DNA of 5,768 nucleotides. Source: Spirochaetaceae bacterium (GTDB lineage Bacteria > Spirochaetota > Spirochaetia > DSM-27196 > SKKC01). The first letter of the stretch is position 1. Each line of letters opens with the position of its first letter. The stretch spans positions 1 through 5,768 of the forward strand of contig PUOG01000072.1 of NCBI GenBank assembly GCA_003552745.1. The letters run 5' to 3'. Positions 1-5,768 of the stretch are shown here, piece by piece. The notes beneath the pieces are model-generated. The model had not been told where the DNA came from and did no database searches. It saw only the letters and a program-made list of their open reading frames with translations. The position numbers were made by a program, and so were the translations under genes.

Positions 1-415
1 CCTCCAGCGAATCGGCCGCCTTGTGTTGAGGCTCCTTGCTGACGAACACGGCACTGTCGCTCAGTCGTATCGCATCAAGGGTCGTGCTGCCGGTCAACGC
101 CCTCTGAATCCAGCTCTTGCGTTTCCACGAGAACGCGATAAGCTCGCATTCCATCTCGCTCGCCAGGCGACTGATTGTCAATGCCGCTGAACCGTGTGTG
201 AGCCGATGCTCGACACGAAGACCGGCATCGGTGAAAGGCGAGCCGAACGATTTGATCCGCTCGGTTCTGGCGCCGGAATCGCCCTTGTCGGGAGCATCCG
301 CGACGTGCACGAGGACCGCGGTTCCGATTCCGAACGCGCGAAGCGCAATTGGAATGGAGTCGAAGCGATTGCGGTTCTCGTTGAATTGTACCGGTACCAA
401 CGCTTTCTTCATCAT
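1..415 (-). CDS. UspA-like universal stress protein domain, partial (C-terminus off the left edge)
   Basis: The frame starts with two consecutive ATG codons (415-413 and 412-410) and stays open for 138 codons to the window edge, so the C-terminus is missing. The fold pattern is Usp-like. It has an N-terminal strand KKALVPVQF (residues 3-11), a second strand TAVLVHVAD (32-40), a helix and strand ending near ELIAF (91-95), a GS-containing loop, and a last strand SAVFVSKEP (121-129). Usp proteins are cytoplasmic stress or metabolism modulators, and some bind ATP through a G-x2-G-x9-G-S/T loop. Here the aligned residues are S96-x2-R99-x9-G109-S110, so two of the glycines are replaced and ATP binding is doubtful. 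A single Usp domain would be nearly complete by residue 129. The remaining residues may be a tail or lead into a second domain outside the window. The gene begins 11 nt after the sugar kinase stop with no clear Shine-Dalgarno, so translational coupling is likely. The fold call rests on pattern only. Confidence 0.7.
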   Translation of the reverse strand, partial: MMKKALVPVQFNENRNRFDSIPIALRAFGIGTAVLVHVADAPDKGDSGARTERIKSFGSPFTDAGLRVEHRLTHGSAALTISRLASEMECELIAFSWKRKSWIQRALTGSTTLDAIRLSDSAVFVSKEPQHKAADSLE

Positions 416-426
416 ATTGGTAGCTA

Positions 427-1368
427 TTACCCGAGGTCGATTTCGCTGTCGGTCGGGGGCTCCGCCCCGGCACGCGAACAGGTTATTGCTGCAGCGTTCG
501 CCGCGAATCGGAGAGCGCGTTCCATCGTTTCGGTATCGATCGTGGCCAGCGACTCTCTATACATGTGTCCGTGTCGGTCCAACCACGAAAGGAGTGCTCC
601 GTGAAATGAGTCTCCGGCACCCACGGTGTCCTTAACGCCCCCGGGCGGGTTTTCGGAGGGTACGTGTACGCTTCCATTCCGGTTTCGGGCGGTTGCCCCC
701 TCGGCTCCCGCAGTGACGATGACCATCGGTACACCCAGCGCGGCGACCTCCTCCATTGCGTCCTCCTGCGTTATACCCGGGAAGAGCCATTCGAGGTCGA
801 CATCGCTTACCTTGACGATCCCGGAAACGGACATGAACCGGAGGACCCGCTTTCGATGCGCATCTCCATCACTGATGAGCGAAATACGAATGTTCGGATC
901 GTAGGCGACCACGACCTTCTCGGCACGTTCGAAAACGTACTCTTCGATGGTGATTGCGCACGGTTCCATCTGTGTAGAAATAGAGCCGCACTGAATGCAG
1001 GTCAGCTCTCGAGGAAGATCCGCGGGAAGATCGGTACGGCGCAAGAGCCGGTCGGCCGAGTCGTTGACGAAAAACGCATACTCTGCATCGCCCGACGGAG
1101 AAGTGCGCACGAATGCCAAGGTGGTGGGGTCGGACGTGCGCTGAACGTACGATGCGTCGACATTGTTCGCCTTCAGATTCGCGACCAGGTCGGTGCCGAA
1201 GAAGTCGGTCGACAGTCTCGCCAGGAAGAGTACGGGCTGTTTGAGACGTCCGCACGCTATTGCGGTGTTGTAGGGGCTGCCACCCGGCCTGGGGGCGAAT
1301 ACTCGCGTCCCGTCGGGAGTTTCAACCGGAATGAAATCTATCAGCGCTTCTCCGATACTTGCTATCAT
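427..1368 (-). CDS. PfkB-family carbohydrate kinase, probable fructokinase
   Basis: This 313-residue protein has the usual length and layout of the ribokinase/PfkB family. It most likely phosphorylates fructose to fructose 6-phosphate with ATP in the cytoplasm. Visible motifs are GEALIDF near the N-terminus (residues 6-12), the sugar-binding glycine motif GGSPYNTA (29-36), RLSTDFFG (51-58), YDPNIR (156-161), KVSDVDLEWLF (186-196), and the family signature DTVGAGDSF (247-255). D253 of that signature is the catalytic base within the GAGD anion hole. The C-terminal CSRAGAEPPT (297-306) closely resembles the ending typical of bacterial fructokinases, which favours fructose over ribose or 2-keto-3-deoxygluconate. 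The substrate remains an inference. The ATG is preceded by AAGAGGA (1387-1381) at a rather long 12-nt spacing, and no alternative in-frame start fits better. The gene lies between the E3 gene (27 nt upstream) and the Usp gene (11 nt downstream) and is probably co-transcribed with both. No frameshift or missing catalytic residue is seen. Confidence 0.92.
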   Translation of the reverse strand: MIASIGEALIDFIPVETPDGTRVFAPRPGGSPYNTAIACGRLKQPVLFLARLSTDFFGTDLVANLKANNVDASYVQRTSDPTTLAFVRTSPSGDAEYAFFVNDSADRLLRRTDLPADLPRELTCIQCGSISTQMEPCAITIEEYVFERAEKVVVAYDPNIRISLISDGDAHRKRVLRFMSVSGIVKVSDVDLEWLFPGITQEDAMEEVAALGVPMVIVTAGAEGATARNRNGSVHVPSENPPGGVKDTVGAGDSFHGALLSWLDRHGHMYRESLATIDTETMERALRFAANAAAITCSRAGAEPPTDSEIDLG

Positions 1369-1380
1369 CGTGCTTCACTG

Positions 1381-1387
1381 TCCTCTT
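1381..1387 (-). promoter_or_regulatory. Probable ribosome binding site of the sugar kinase gene
   Basis: The minus strand reads AAGAGGA here, 12 nt before the kinase ATG at 1368. It is the only purine-rich Shine-Dalgarno-like run in the 27-nt gap after the E3 stop codon. The spacing is longer than the optimum of about 5-9 nt, so initiation may be moderate or partly dependent on upstream translation. Confidence 0.5.
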
Positions 1388-1395
1388 AACCGCAC

Positions 1396-3117
1396 TCACA
1401 GGTGTGGGTTGCGGAAATGATCGGCTGCCATGACCTTGGAGATATGGCCTGCTGAGTCGGCCGCGTCTCGAAACGCTTCCGACATGGTCGGGTGCGGTGC
1501 AACGATGCGCGAAATCTGGTGCACCGACATTCCGGTGTCAATCGCCATCGCCGCCTGCGCGATGAGCTCGGAGACTCCGTGACCCATCATGAATGCTCCT
1601 ACCAGCTTACCCGAGCTCACCTCGGATACGAGCCGGCACCAACCGCGTGCATCCGCGTGTTCGGCGAGGTAGCGATTGTTCGAGGCAAGCGGTAACAGGT
1701 TGACTTCTACCTCCAGGCCGTCAGATTCTGCTTGAGCCTGGTTCCGTCCGCATCCGGCCAACTCGGGCATTGTATAGACGATCCACGGCATTGCATCGAA
1801 ATTGACCGAGTCGGAGCCGTCGCCGAACATATTGTTCACCGCGACGTCTGCCATACGGTATGCTGCGTGAGCCAACATCAGCCTCCCGGTGACGTCGCCG
1901 GCGGCGTACACCCCTTCGAGATTCGTTCGCATGTATGCATCGACCGAAATACCGCGCTCGTTTAGTTCGATCCCGTGCTCGTCTACCCCTTCGAGCCTCG
2001 GACGGCGCCCGACCACCTGGACGACGCAATCGGTGTCAAGCGACTGTTCCCCTCGCTCATCGACGTAATGAACCGTGTTTCCGCTTATGCGTTGCGCCTT
2101 GGCGTTTACAATGAAACGGGTCGTATCCATCGCGAGGCGCATCTGACGACTGATATCGGTTCCCGCGAAACCCAACACGTCGGACTCGCTTTCCATGACC
2201 GTCACGCGCGTGCCGAGCGCCGAAAACAGTCCGGCGATCTCCAACCCGATATACCCTCCTCCGAGAATCAGCATGCGACCGGGTACTTCGGTCAGATCGA
2301 AGGCAGCGGCACTTCCGAGCACCGGAATCGATGCACCTGATATGTCGACCTCGTAGGGTGCACTCTGCGCGCCGTTCGCGATGAGGATGAACTTCGGGCG
2401 GTACTCCGTCCCTCCGGCCATGACTCGCCCGGGCTCGAGAAAGTGTGCGCGGGCGCGCACGACCTGTACGCCGGCGCGCTTCAACTGCCCTTCGAGTCCG
2501 TGCCGCAGGCGTTCAACCGAGCCATTTTTCCATTCAAGTGCCTTCGTGTGATTGTAGGTCAGTCGGTTCGCCTCGATTCCCATCGCCGCGGAGTCGGCAG
2601 CCCCGCGATAAAGCCGAGCGATGTGTATAAGTGTTTTCGCCGGGACGCAACCGAAGTTCAGGCACGTGCCGCCGAGAAGATTCTCCTCGGCGATAACGAC
2701 TCTCGCTCCGTGTCTCGCCGCCCGAAGGGCAGCTCTATACCCGGCCGGCCCGCTTCCGATAACGAAGAGATCGATGTCGGAATCGCCGGCCGGAGACCGC
2801 ACGCCCTCCGTTTCTCGCAGCATCTCTTCCGGATCGACGCTGACGCCCGGGCTCGAGAGATCGTCGGAAAGCGCTTCCCCGGGCTCTCCGACGAGCGCAA
2901 GCGCGGTCCCCTTCTGGACCTCGTCTCCGGGCGAGTAGAAGAGTTGCAGGATCTTTCCGTCGATCTTCGAAACGATCTCGATTGTCCCCTCCGGCGACTC
3001 CAGCGTGCACAGCGACTCACCCCGCTCCACGATGGAGCCGACCGAAACCGTCCAGTCGAGCAGAATTGCGCTTTCGCCCTGGTACTGTTCGCCCTCGAAT
3101 ATGACTTCCTGGACCAT
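1396..3117 (-). CDS. lpdA: Dihydrolipoamide dehydrogenase (E3) with N-terminal lipoyl-type domain
   Basis: This is an FAD-dependent, NAD-linked oxidoreductase that reoxidises dihydrolipoamide in 2-oxoacid dehydrogenase or glycine cleavage complexes. Counting from the ATG at 3117 (573 aa), a lipoyl/biotinyl-type domain spans about residues 2-78. An acidic linker follows to about 113. The FAD-binding GSGPAG is at 121-126, the redox-active disulfide GGTCLNFGC is at 149-157 (C152 and C157), the NAD-binding GGGYIGLE is at 286-293, and the second FAD motif YAAGD is at 404-408. The C-terminal dimerisation domain carries the catalytic HPTMSE (H542, E547). All E3 catalytic residues are present. The lipoyl-type domain is unusual: the normal ETDKA hairpin is ESPEG (40-44), so the lysine is replaced by E43. 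A TTG at 3153 would add 12 residues. The ATG is preferred because the domain begins right after it, although its only Shine-Dalgarno-like run, AGTAGG, sits 3 nt away. The gene is first in the leftward operon. Other flavoprotein disulfide reductases (mercuric or glutathione reductase) are less likely. Confidence 0.9.
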   Translation of the reverse strand: MVQEVIFEGEQYQGESAILLDWTVSVGSIVERGESLCTLESPEGTIEIVSKIDGKILQLFYSPGDEVQKGTALALVGEPGEALSDDLSSPGVSVDPEEMLRETEGVRSPAGDSDIDLFVIGSGPAGYRAALRAARHGARVVIAEENLLGGTCLNFGCVPAKTLIHIARLYRGAADSAAMGIEANRLTYNHTKALEWKNGSVERLRHGLEGQLKRAGVQVVRARAHFLEPGRVMAGGTEYRPKFILIANGAQSAPYEVDISGASIPVLGSAAAFDLTEVPGRMLILGGGYIGLEIAGLFSALGTRVTVMESESDVLGFAGTDISRQMRLAMDTTRFIVNAKAQRISGNTVHYVDERGEQSLDTDCVVQVVGRRPRLEGVDEHGIELNERGISVDAYMRTNLEGVYAAGDVTGRLMLAHAAYRMADVAVNNMFGDGSDSVNFDAMPWIVYTMPELAGCGRNQAQAESDGLEVEVNLLPLASNNRYLAEHADARGWCRLVSEVSSGKLVGAFMMGHGVSELIAQAAMAIDTGMSVHQISRIVAPHPTMSEAFRDAADSAGHISKVMAADHFRNPHL

Positions 3118-3187
3118 GCGCCTACTGTACGGCGGAGTAGCGGTATCGCGCAATGAAAAACCTGCACAGCGATAAAGCCTTGATTAA

Positions 3188-3206
3188 GTTTCCATTAAAT
3201 GGTTAC
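3188..3206. repeat. Imperfect 19-bp palindrome, candidate operator
   Basis: The sequence GTTTCCATTAAATGGTTAC has a perfect 11-bp core, CCATT-A-AATGG (3192-3202). Two mismatched positions on each side separate the core from a further matching GT/AC pair at the ends. It is centred in the AT-rich part of the divergent gap, where a dimeric repressor or activator could control both directions. I do not recognise it as the site of a known regulator, and no regulator gene is in the window. Confidence 0.35.
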
Positions 3207-3227
3207 GCTCGCCCGGTCGGCCGAGCG
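3206..3227 (+). other. Small GC-rich hairpin in the leader of the rightward gene
   Basis: CGCTCG (3206-3211) and CGAGCG (3222-3227) are exact inverted repeats around a 10-nt GC-rich loop, giving a 6-bp stem. No T-run follows on either strand, so it does not look like an intrinsic terminator. It could fold in the 5' leader of the fusion gene, 56 nt before its ATG. In GC-rich DNA a stem this short may arise by chance. Confidence 0.2.
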
Positions 3228-3269
3228 AGGTGTCTTCGTGGCACGATCTCCTGCATCGGCCGGAATACA

Positions 3270-3275
3270 GGCAGG
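3270..3275 (+). promoter_or_regulatory. Probable ribosome binding site of the fusion gene
   Basis: GGCAGG ends 8 nt before the ATG at 3284. It supports that ATG, or the adjacent in-frame TTG at 3281 with 5-nt spacing. An in-frame GTG at 3230 directly abuts GAGG with no spacer, which makes it a poor start. The nucleotidyltransferase domain begins only around residue 22 from the ATG, so the ATG already includes the whole domain. Confidence 0.45.
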
Positions 3276-3283
3276 TTACATTG

Positions 3284-5768
3284 ATGAGCTCGTATAATCG
3301 CACCGAAGCCCACTCGCACTCTCGTGATCAAGTCGCGACCGAGAGCCGTCTGATCATTCTCGGCGCCGGCATGCCGTTTCGCGGAGAGCAGCACTCGGCC
3401 CTGCGAGATACTTCGCACAACGGTCTCGTATTCGATTGGCTCCTGCATGCGTTCAACTCCGTTCGACCGTCGGTGCACTTCATAGGCGGATACCGTATTG
3501 AGGATGTCATGCGTCGATATCCGTCGATTAATTACACGGTGAATCCCGAGTGGGATCGTACCGGTCCCGCCGACTCCCTGTTGCGGGCTCCGTTCGACGA
3601 CGATGCCGAGCACTACGTTTCATATGCCGACGTTCTTTTCCGCGAGTCGCTCGTCGGAGCGCTTTCAGAGGCTCGCGGGGACATCGTGGTGGCGGTTGAT
3701 TCGGCGTGGCGGCATCGATTCTCCGGAAGGTCGCAGGCCGATGTCGAGCGGTGTGAGAAGGTTACTTTGCATGAGTCTACCGTCACTCGGATCGGCACCG
3801 ACATAATCTCAACGGTTGCAGATGCAGAATTCCTCGGTGTGTGTCTTCTCCGGCCCGAGGTCTCACGTGAGCTCGCCCACGCCTGGGATACGTTGCCGGC
3901 CGAGATCCGGAAGGCGAAAGTCGGAGACCTGCTCGAGATGCTTCGTACTCGTGGGTTCTCGGTTCGAGCGGTCGATGTGCAAGGCGACTGGGCGGAGCTC
4001 AACGAACCGAAGGACCTCGCCCACTTCATATTCGGAACCAAGGCACAGACGCTCGATCGCCTGCAGCGCCTTGTTCGACGCAGCCGTATTCTGGAACAGG
4101 TCAGTTGCACCGTCTCCGAATGGCAGGCAGACCCGCGTTCTGTTCTGGCGTCGGTAGCCGGGGCGTTCGCGAATACGAAGCTTGTAGTCCGCAGTAGTGC
4201 GCTCGCCGAGGACGGATTCTCCAGCGCGAACGCGGGGGCGTTCACGAGCGTGCTGGATGTCGACGCGAGTGACGAATCGGCGGTCCGTAGTGCGATCGAG
4301 GCAGTAATCGCGAGCTATCCAGACGAAAACCCGCAGAATCAGGTGCTGGTCCAGCCGATGGTGGAGCGGGTGCGAACGAGTGGGGTTGTCTTCACGCGAT
4401 CGCTCGCTCACGGGGCCCCGTATTACGTCGTGAACTACGACGATGTTACGAAGAGCACCGAGTCGATCACGAGCGGATCGAGCAGGGAACACAAGACGCT
4501 CGTTATGCATCGAAGCATATCGGGTGACGACCCGAGTATTCCACCGAGCATCGAGCGACTGCTACCGGCAGTACGCGAGATCGAGGATCTGATCGGCTAC
4601 GATGCACTCGATATCGAGTTCGCGGTAGATGTAGACGGTCACGTGCACGTTCTCCAGGTTCGGCCGATCGCGGTCGAGCACGGCTCTTACGCCGAATCGG
4701 ATCATCTCGTGGACGCGATGCTGGAACAGGCTGTCGAGCTGTTCCGTGCCCGACAGGAGCCCGGGGCGAGCCAGGTAGGCCGACGTGCGTACTTCGGGGT
4801 TATGCCCGACTGGAATCCGGCGGAGATCATCGGGACGAGGCCCGGTCGTCTCTCGGTAACCTTGTACCGTTATCTTATTATGGACGAGATCTGGGCAACG
4901 CAACGCGCCGAATACGGCTATCGGGATGTTCGCCCGGCTCCATTGCTTATCTCGTTCGCCGGTCATCCGTATGTCGACATTCGGGCAAGCTTCAATTCGT
5001 TTGTCCCGGCGACTCTCGATGACGGACTGGCGAGCCGCCTTGTGGAGTTCTATCTCGATCGGTTGCGGAGACACCCCGAATACCACGACAAGGTTGAGTT
5101 CGAAGTCGTTCCGACCTGCTACGGGCTGAACTTCGATCGGTGGCGTGCGCTTCTGGAGGAGGAGGGGGGCTTCGACACCGCCGACATCGACCAGCTTGCC
5201 GACGCCTTGCGCTCTCTGACCGCATCGGCATTCGATCGATGCCCTGTCGATCTCGAGAGCATTAACACCCTGGAGAGCCGACATGAACGCTTCATCGCCT
5301 CGGGGCTGCCGCCGTTGCAACGGGCGCTCTGCCTTCTTGAGGACTGCAAGCGGTACGGGACGCTTGCTTTTTCCCATCTTGCGCGCAGCGCCTTCGTTGC
5401 CGTGACATTGCTGAGGACGGCGGTCTCCACCGGTGCGCTATCGCGAGAGGCATCGGAAGCGTTCATGGAGTCGATCCGTACCGTAACCCACCGCTTTACC
5501 GAGGATGCGCAGCATGCAGCTGATGGTCGGATGGAGCGCGAGCGTTTCTACGAGCGCTATGGACATCTTCGCCCCGGCACGTACGACATAACGTCTCACA
5601 GCTACGGGGAAGATCCTGAGCGGTATCTCGCACCTATGCTGGCGAAAGCCGACACTGCGTCGGTCGCAGGCGACCGGCAAGGCGAAGTCGACTCATCGGA
5701 CGGCCGACCGGCCGCGTGGGAGCGTGAGCGCCAAGCGTTCGCCACCGCTCTGGCGAGCGCCGGTCTCC
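3284..5768 (+). CDS. Nucleotidyltransferase / PEP-synthase-like phosphotransferase fusion, partial (C-terminus off the right edge)
   Basis: The frame is open for 828 codons from the ATG to the window edge without a stop. Residues about 22-248 look like a nucleotidyltransferase of the phosphocholine/phosphonate cytidylyltransferase (LicC/PntC) type. They contain ILGAGMPFRG (25-34), YADVLF (114-119), VDSAWR (138-143), DAEFLG (180-185) and WAELNEPKDL (236-245). D116, D139 and D244 are candidate metal or substrate ligands. The usual Pro-Lys after the glycine loop is absent. A dikinase-type ATP-grasp domain follows at once, with GTKAQTL (251-257) in place of the GGKG segment, VVRSSALAED (301-310), GVVFTR (367-372), and E445 and QVRPI (458-462) near its end. 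Conserved-looking blocks then include MPDWNPAEIIG (507-517), PYVDIRASFNSF (562-573), HDKVEFE (601-607) and YGHLRPGTYDI (759-769). The last recalls the GHR-PGE motif of rifampin phosphotransferase-like enzymes. The phosphohistidine domain should lie further right. The inferred role is phosphorylation and nucleotide activation of an unknown small molecule, perhaps for surface glycan decoration. No signal peptide or membrane segment is seen. It is usually annotated only as a PEP/pyruvate-binding domain protein. Confidence 0.8.
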   Translation, partial: MSSYNRTEAHSHSRDQVATESRLIILGAGMPFRGEQHSALRDTSHNGLVFDWLLHAFNSVRPSVHFIGGYRIEDVMRRYPSINYTVNPEWDRTGPADSLLRAPFDDDAEHYVSYADVLFRESLVGALSEARGDIVVAVDSAWRHRFSGRSQADVERCEKVTLHESTVTRIGTDIISTVADAEFLGVCLLRPEVSRELAHAWDTLPAEIRKAKVGDLLEMLRTRGFSVRAVDVQGDWAELNEPKDLAHFIFGTKAQTLDRLQRLVRRSRILEQVSCTVSEWQADPRSVLASVAGAFANTKLVVRSSALAEDGFSSANAGAFTSVLDVDASDESAVRSAIEAVIASYPDENPQNQVLVQPMVERVRTSGVVFTRSLAHGAPYYVVNYDDVTKSTESITSGSSREHKTLVMHRSISGDDPSIPPSIERLLPAVREIEDLIGYDALDIEFAVDVDGHVHVLQVRPIAVEHGSYAESDHLVDAMLEQAVELFRARQEPGASQVGRRAYFGVMPDWNPAEIIGTRPGRLSVTLYRYLIMDEIWATQRAEYGYRDVRPAPLLISFAGHPYVDIRASFNSFVPATLDDGLASRLVEFYLDRLRRHPEYHDKVEFEVVPTCYGLNFDRWRALLEEEGGFDTADIDQLADALRSLTASAFDRCPVDLESINTLESRHERFIASGLPPLQRALCLLEDCKRYGTLAFSHLARSAFVAVTLLRTAVSTGALSREASEAFMESIRTVTHRFTEDAQHAADGRMERERFYERYGHLRPGTYDITSHSYGEDPERYLAPMLAKADTASVAGDRQGEVDSSDGRPAAWERERQAFATALASAGL

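Larger units (their letters stand above)
3118..3283. promoter_or_regulatory. Divergent intergenic region between the leftward operon and the rightward fusion gene
   Basis: Transcription diverges from this 166-bp gap, so it must supply start signals both ways unless promoters lie inside the genes. The stretch from about 3172 to 3206 is clearly more AT-rich than its surroundings. On the plus strand a weak -35-like TTGATT (3180-3185) is present, but the hexamer at the right distance (TTACGC, 3203-3208) is a poor -10. TTAAAT at 3195-3200 is a 4-of-6 match to TATAAT without a good -35. No convincing minus-strand pair is seen. The region also carries a palindrome and a small hairpin, listed separately. 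The promoter role is inferred from gene orientation, not from a clear consensus. Confidence 0.45.

Noticed and set aside
75..635. Several overlapping frames on both strands around the Usp gene and the end of the kinase gene
   Set aside because: The minus-strand frame from 415 gives a coherent Usp-like sequence and the one ending at 427 gives the kinase. The others yield Arg/Ser-rich sequences without motifs.
664..1389. Open frame of about 240 codons on the plus strand, antisense to the sugar kinase
   Set aside because: It lies almost wholly opposite a kinase with intact family motifs, shows no recognisable domain, and is the kind of antisense opening expected in GC-rich codon-biased DNA.
3118..3153. 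TTG start at 3153 for the E3 gene, adding 12 residues
   Set aside because: It was not chosen because the lipoyl-type domain begins right after the ATG at 3117 and the extra residues look non-homologous. It remains possible, since a GCAGG run lies 7 nt upstream of the TTG.
2443..3156. Open frame of about 237 codons on the plus strand, antisense to the E3 N-terminus
   Set aside because: The minus strand here encodes the lipoyl-type, FAD-binding and disulfide motifs in order. The antisense product is Arg-rich with no recognisable motif.
3206..3227. Intrinsic terminator at the GC-rich inverted repeat
   Set aside because: There is no T-run on either strand, the stem is only 6 bp, and it sits between divergent gene starts where no terminator is needed.
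3613..4510. Two minus-strand open frames (3613-4245 and 3863-4510) opposite the fusion gene
   Set aside because: They overlap each other and the motif-bearing plus-strand frame, their products are low-complexity Arg/Ser-rich or motif-free, and no ribosome binding site stands out.
4562..5377. Minus-strand open frame of 271 codons opposite the middle of the fusion gene
   Set aside because: The plus-strand frame is continuous here and carries coherent conserved-looking blocks. The antisense product has no recognisable family features.

Overview
The window comes from a bacterial chromosome (or large replicon) of moderately high GC. It is densely coded, with very little non-coding DNA. No rRNA, tRNA, mobile element or CRISPR array is visible. 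The organism cannot be fixed from this sequence. It is a bacterium, and the gene content and style would fit a free-living spirochaete or another Gram-negative, but that is only a weak impression.

Left half, minus strand (positions 3117 down to 1): three genes read leftwards and are spaced like an operon. The first is a dihydrolipoamide dehydrogenase (E3) with an N-terminal lipoyl-type domain. The second, 27 nt later, is a PfkB-family sugar kinase, most like a fructokinase. The third, 11 nt later, is a UspA-like protein that runs off the left edge. E3 acts with 2-oxoacid dehydrogenase or glycine cleavage complexes and the kinase feeds fructose into glycolysis, so a central carbon metabolism theme is plausible. 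No E1/E2 gene or sugar transporter is in view.

Middle (3118-3283): a divergent intergenic region of 166 bp. It contains an AT-rich core, an imperfect 19-bp palindrome and a short GC-rich hairpin. It must hold the start signals for both transcription directions, but no strong sigma-70 promoter can be read with confidence.

Right half, plus strand (3284 to the right edge): one uninterrupted reading frame of 828 codons with no stop in the window. It joins an N-terminal sugar-phosphate/phosphocholine-type nucleotidyltransferase domain (about residues 22-248) directly to a PEP-synthase/pyruvate-phosphate-dikinase-type ATP-grasp domain (about 250-465). A long conserved middle region (about 500-785) follows. 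The swivelling phosphohistidine domain expected in such proteins would lie beyond the right edge. This fusion is the most interesting item: it suggests one polypeptide that phosphorylates a small molecule by dikinase chemistry and then activates it with a nucleotide. Two left-hand genes are also odd. The E3 lipoyl-type domain has Glu where the lipoylated Lys should be, and the Usp protein lacks two of the glycines of the ATP-binding loop.
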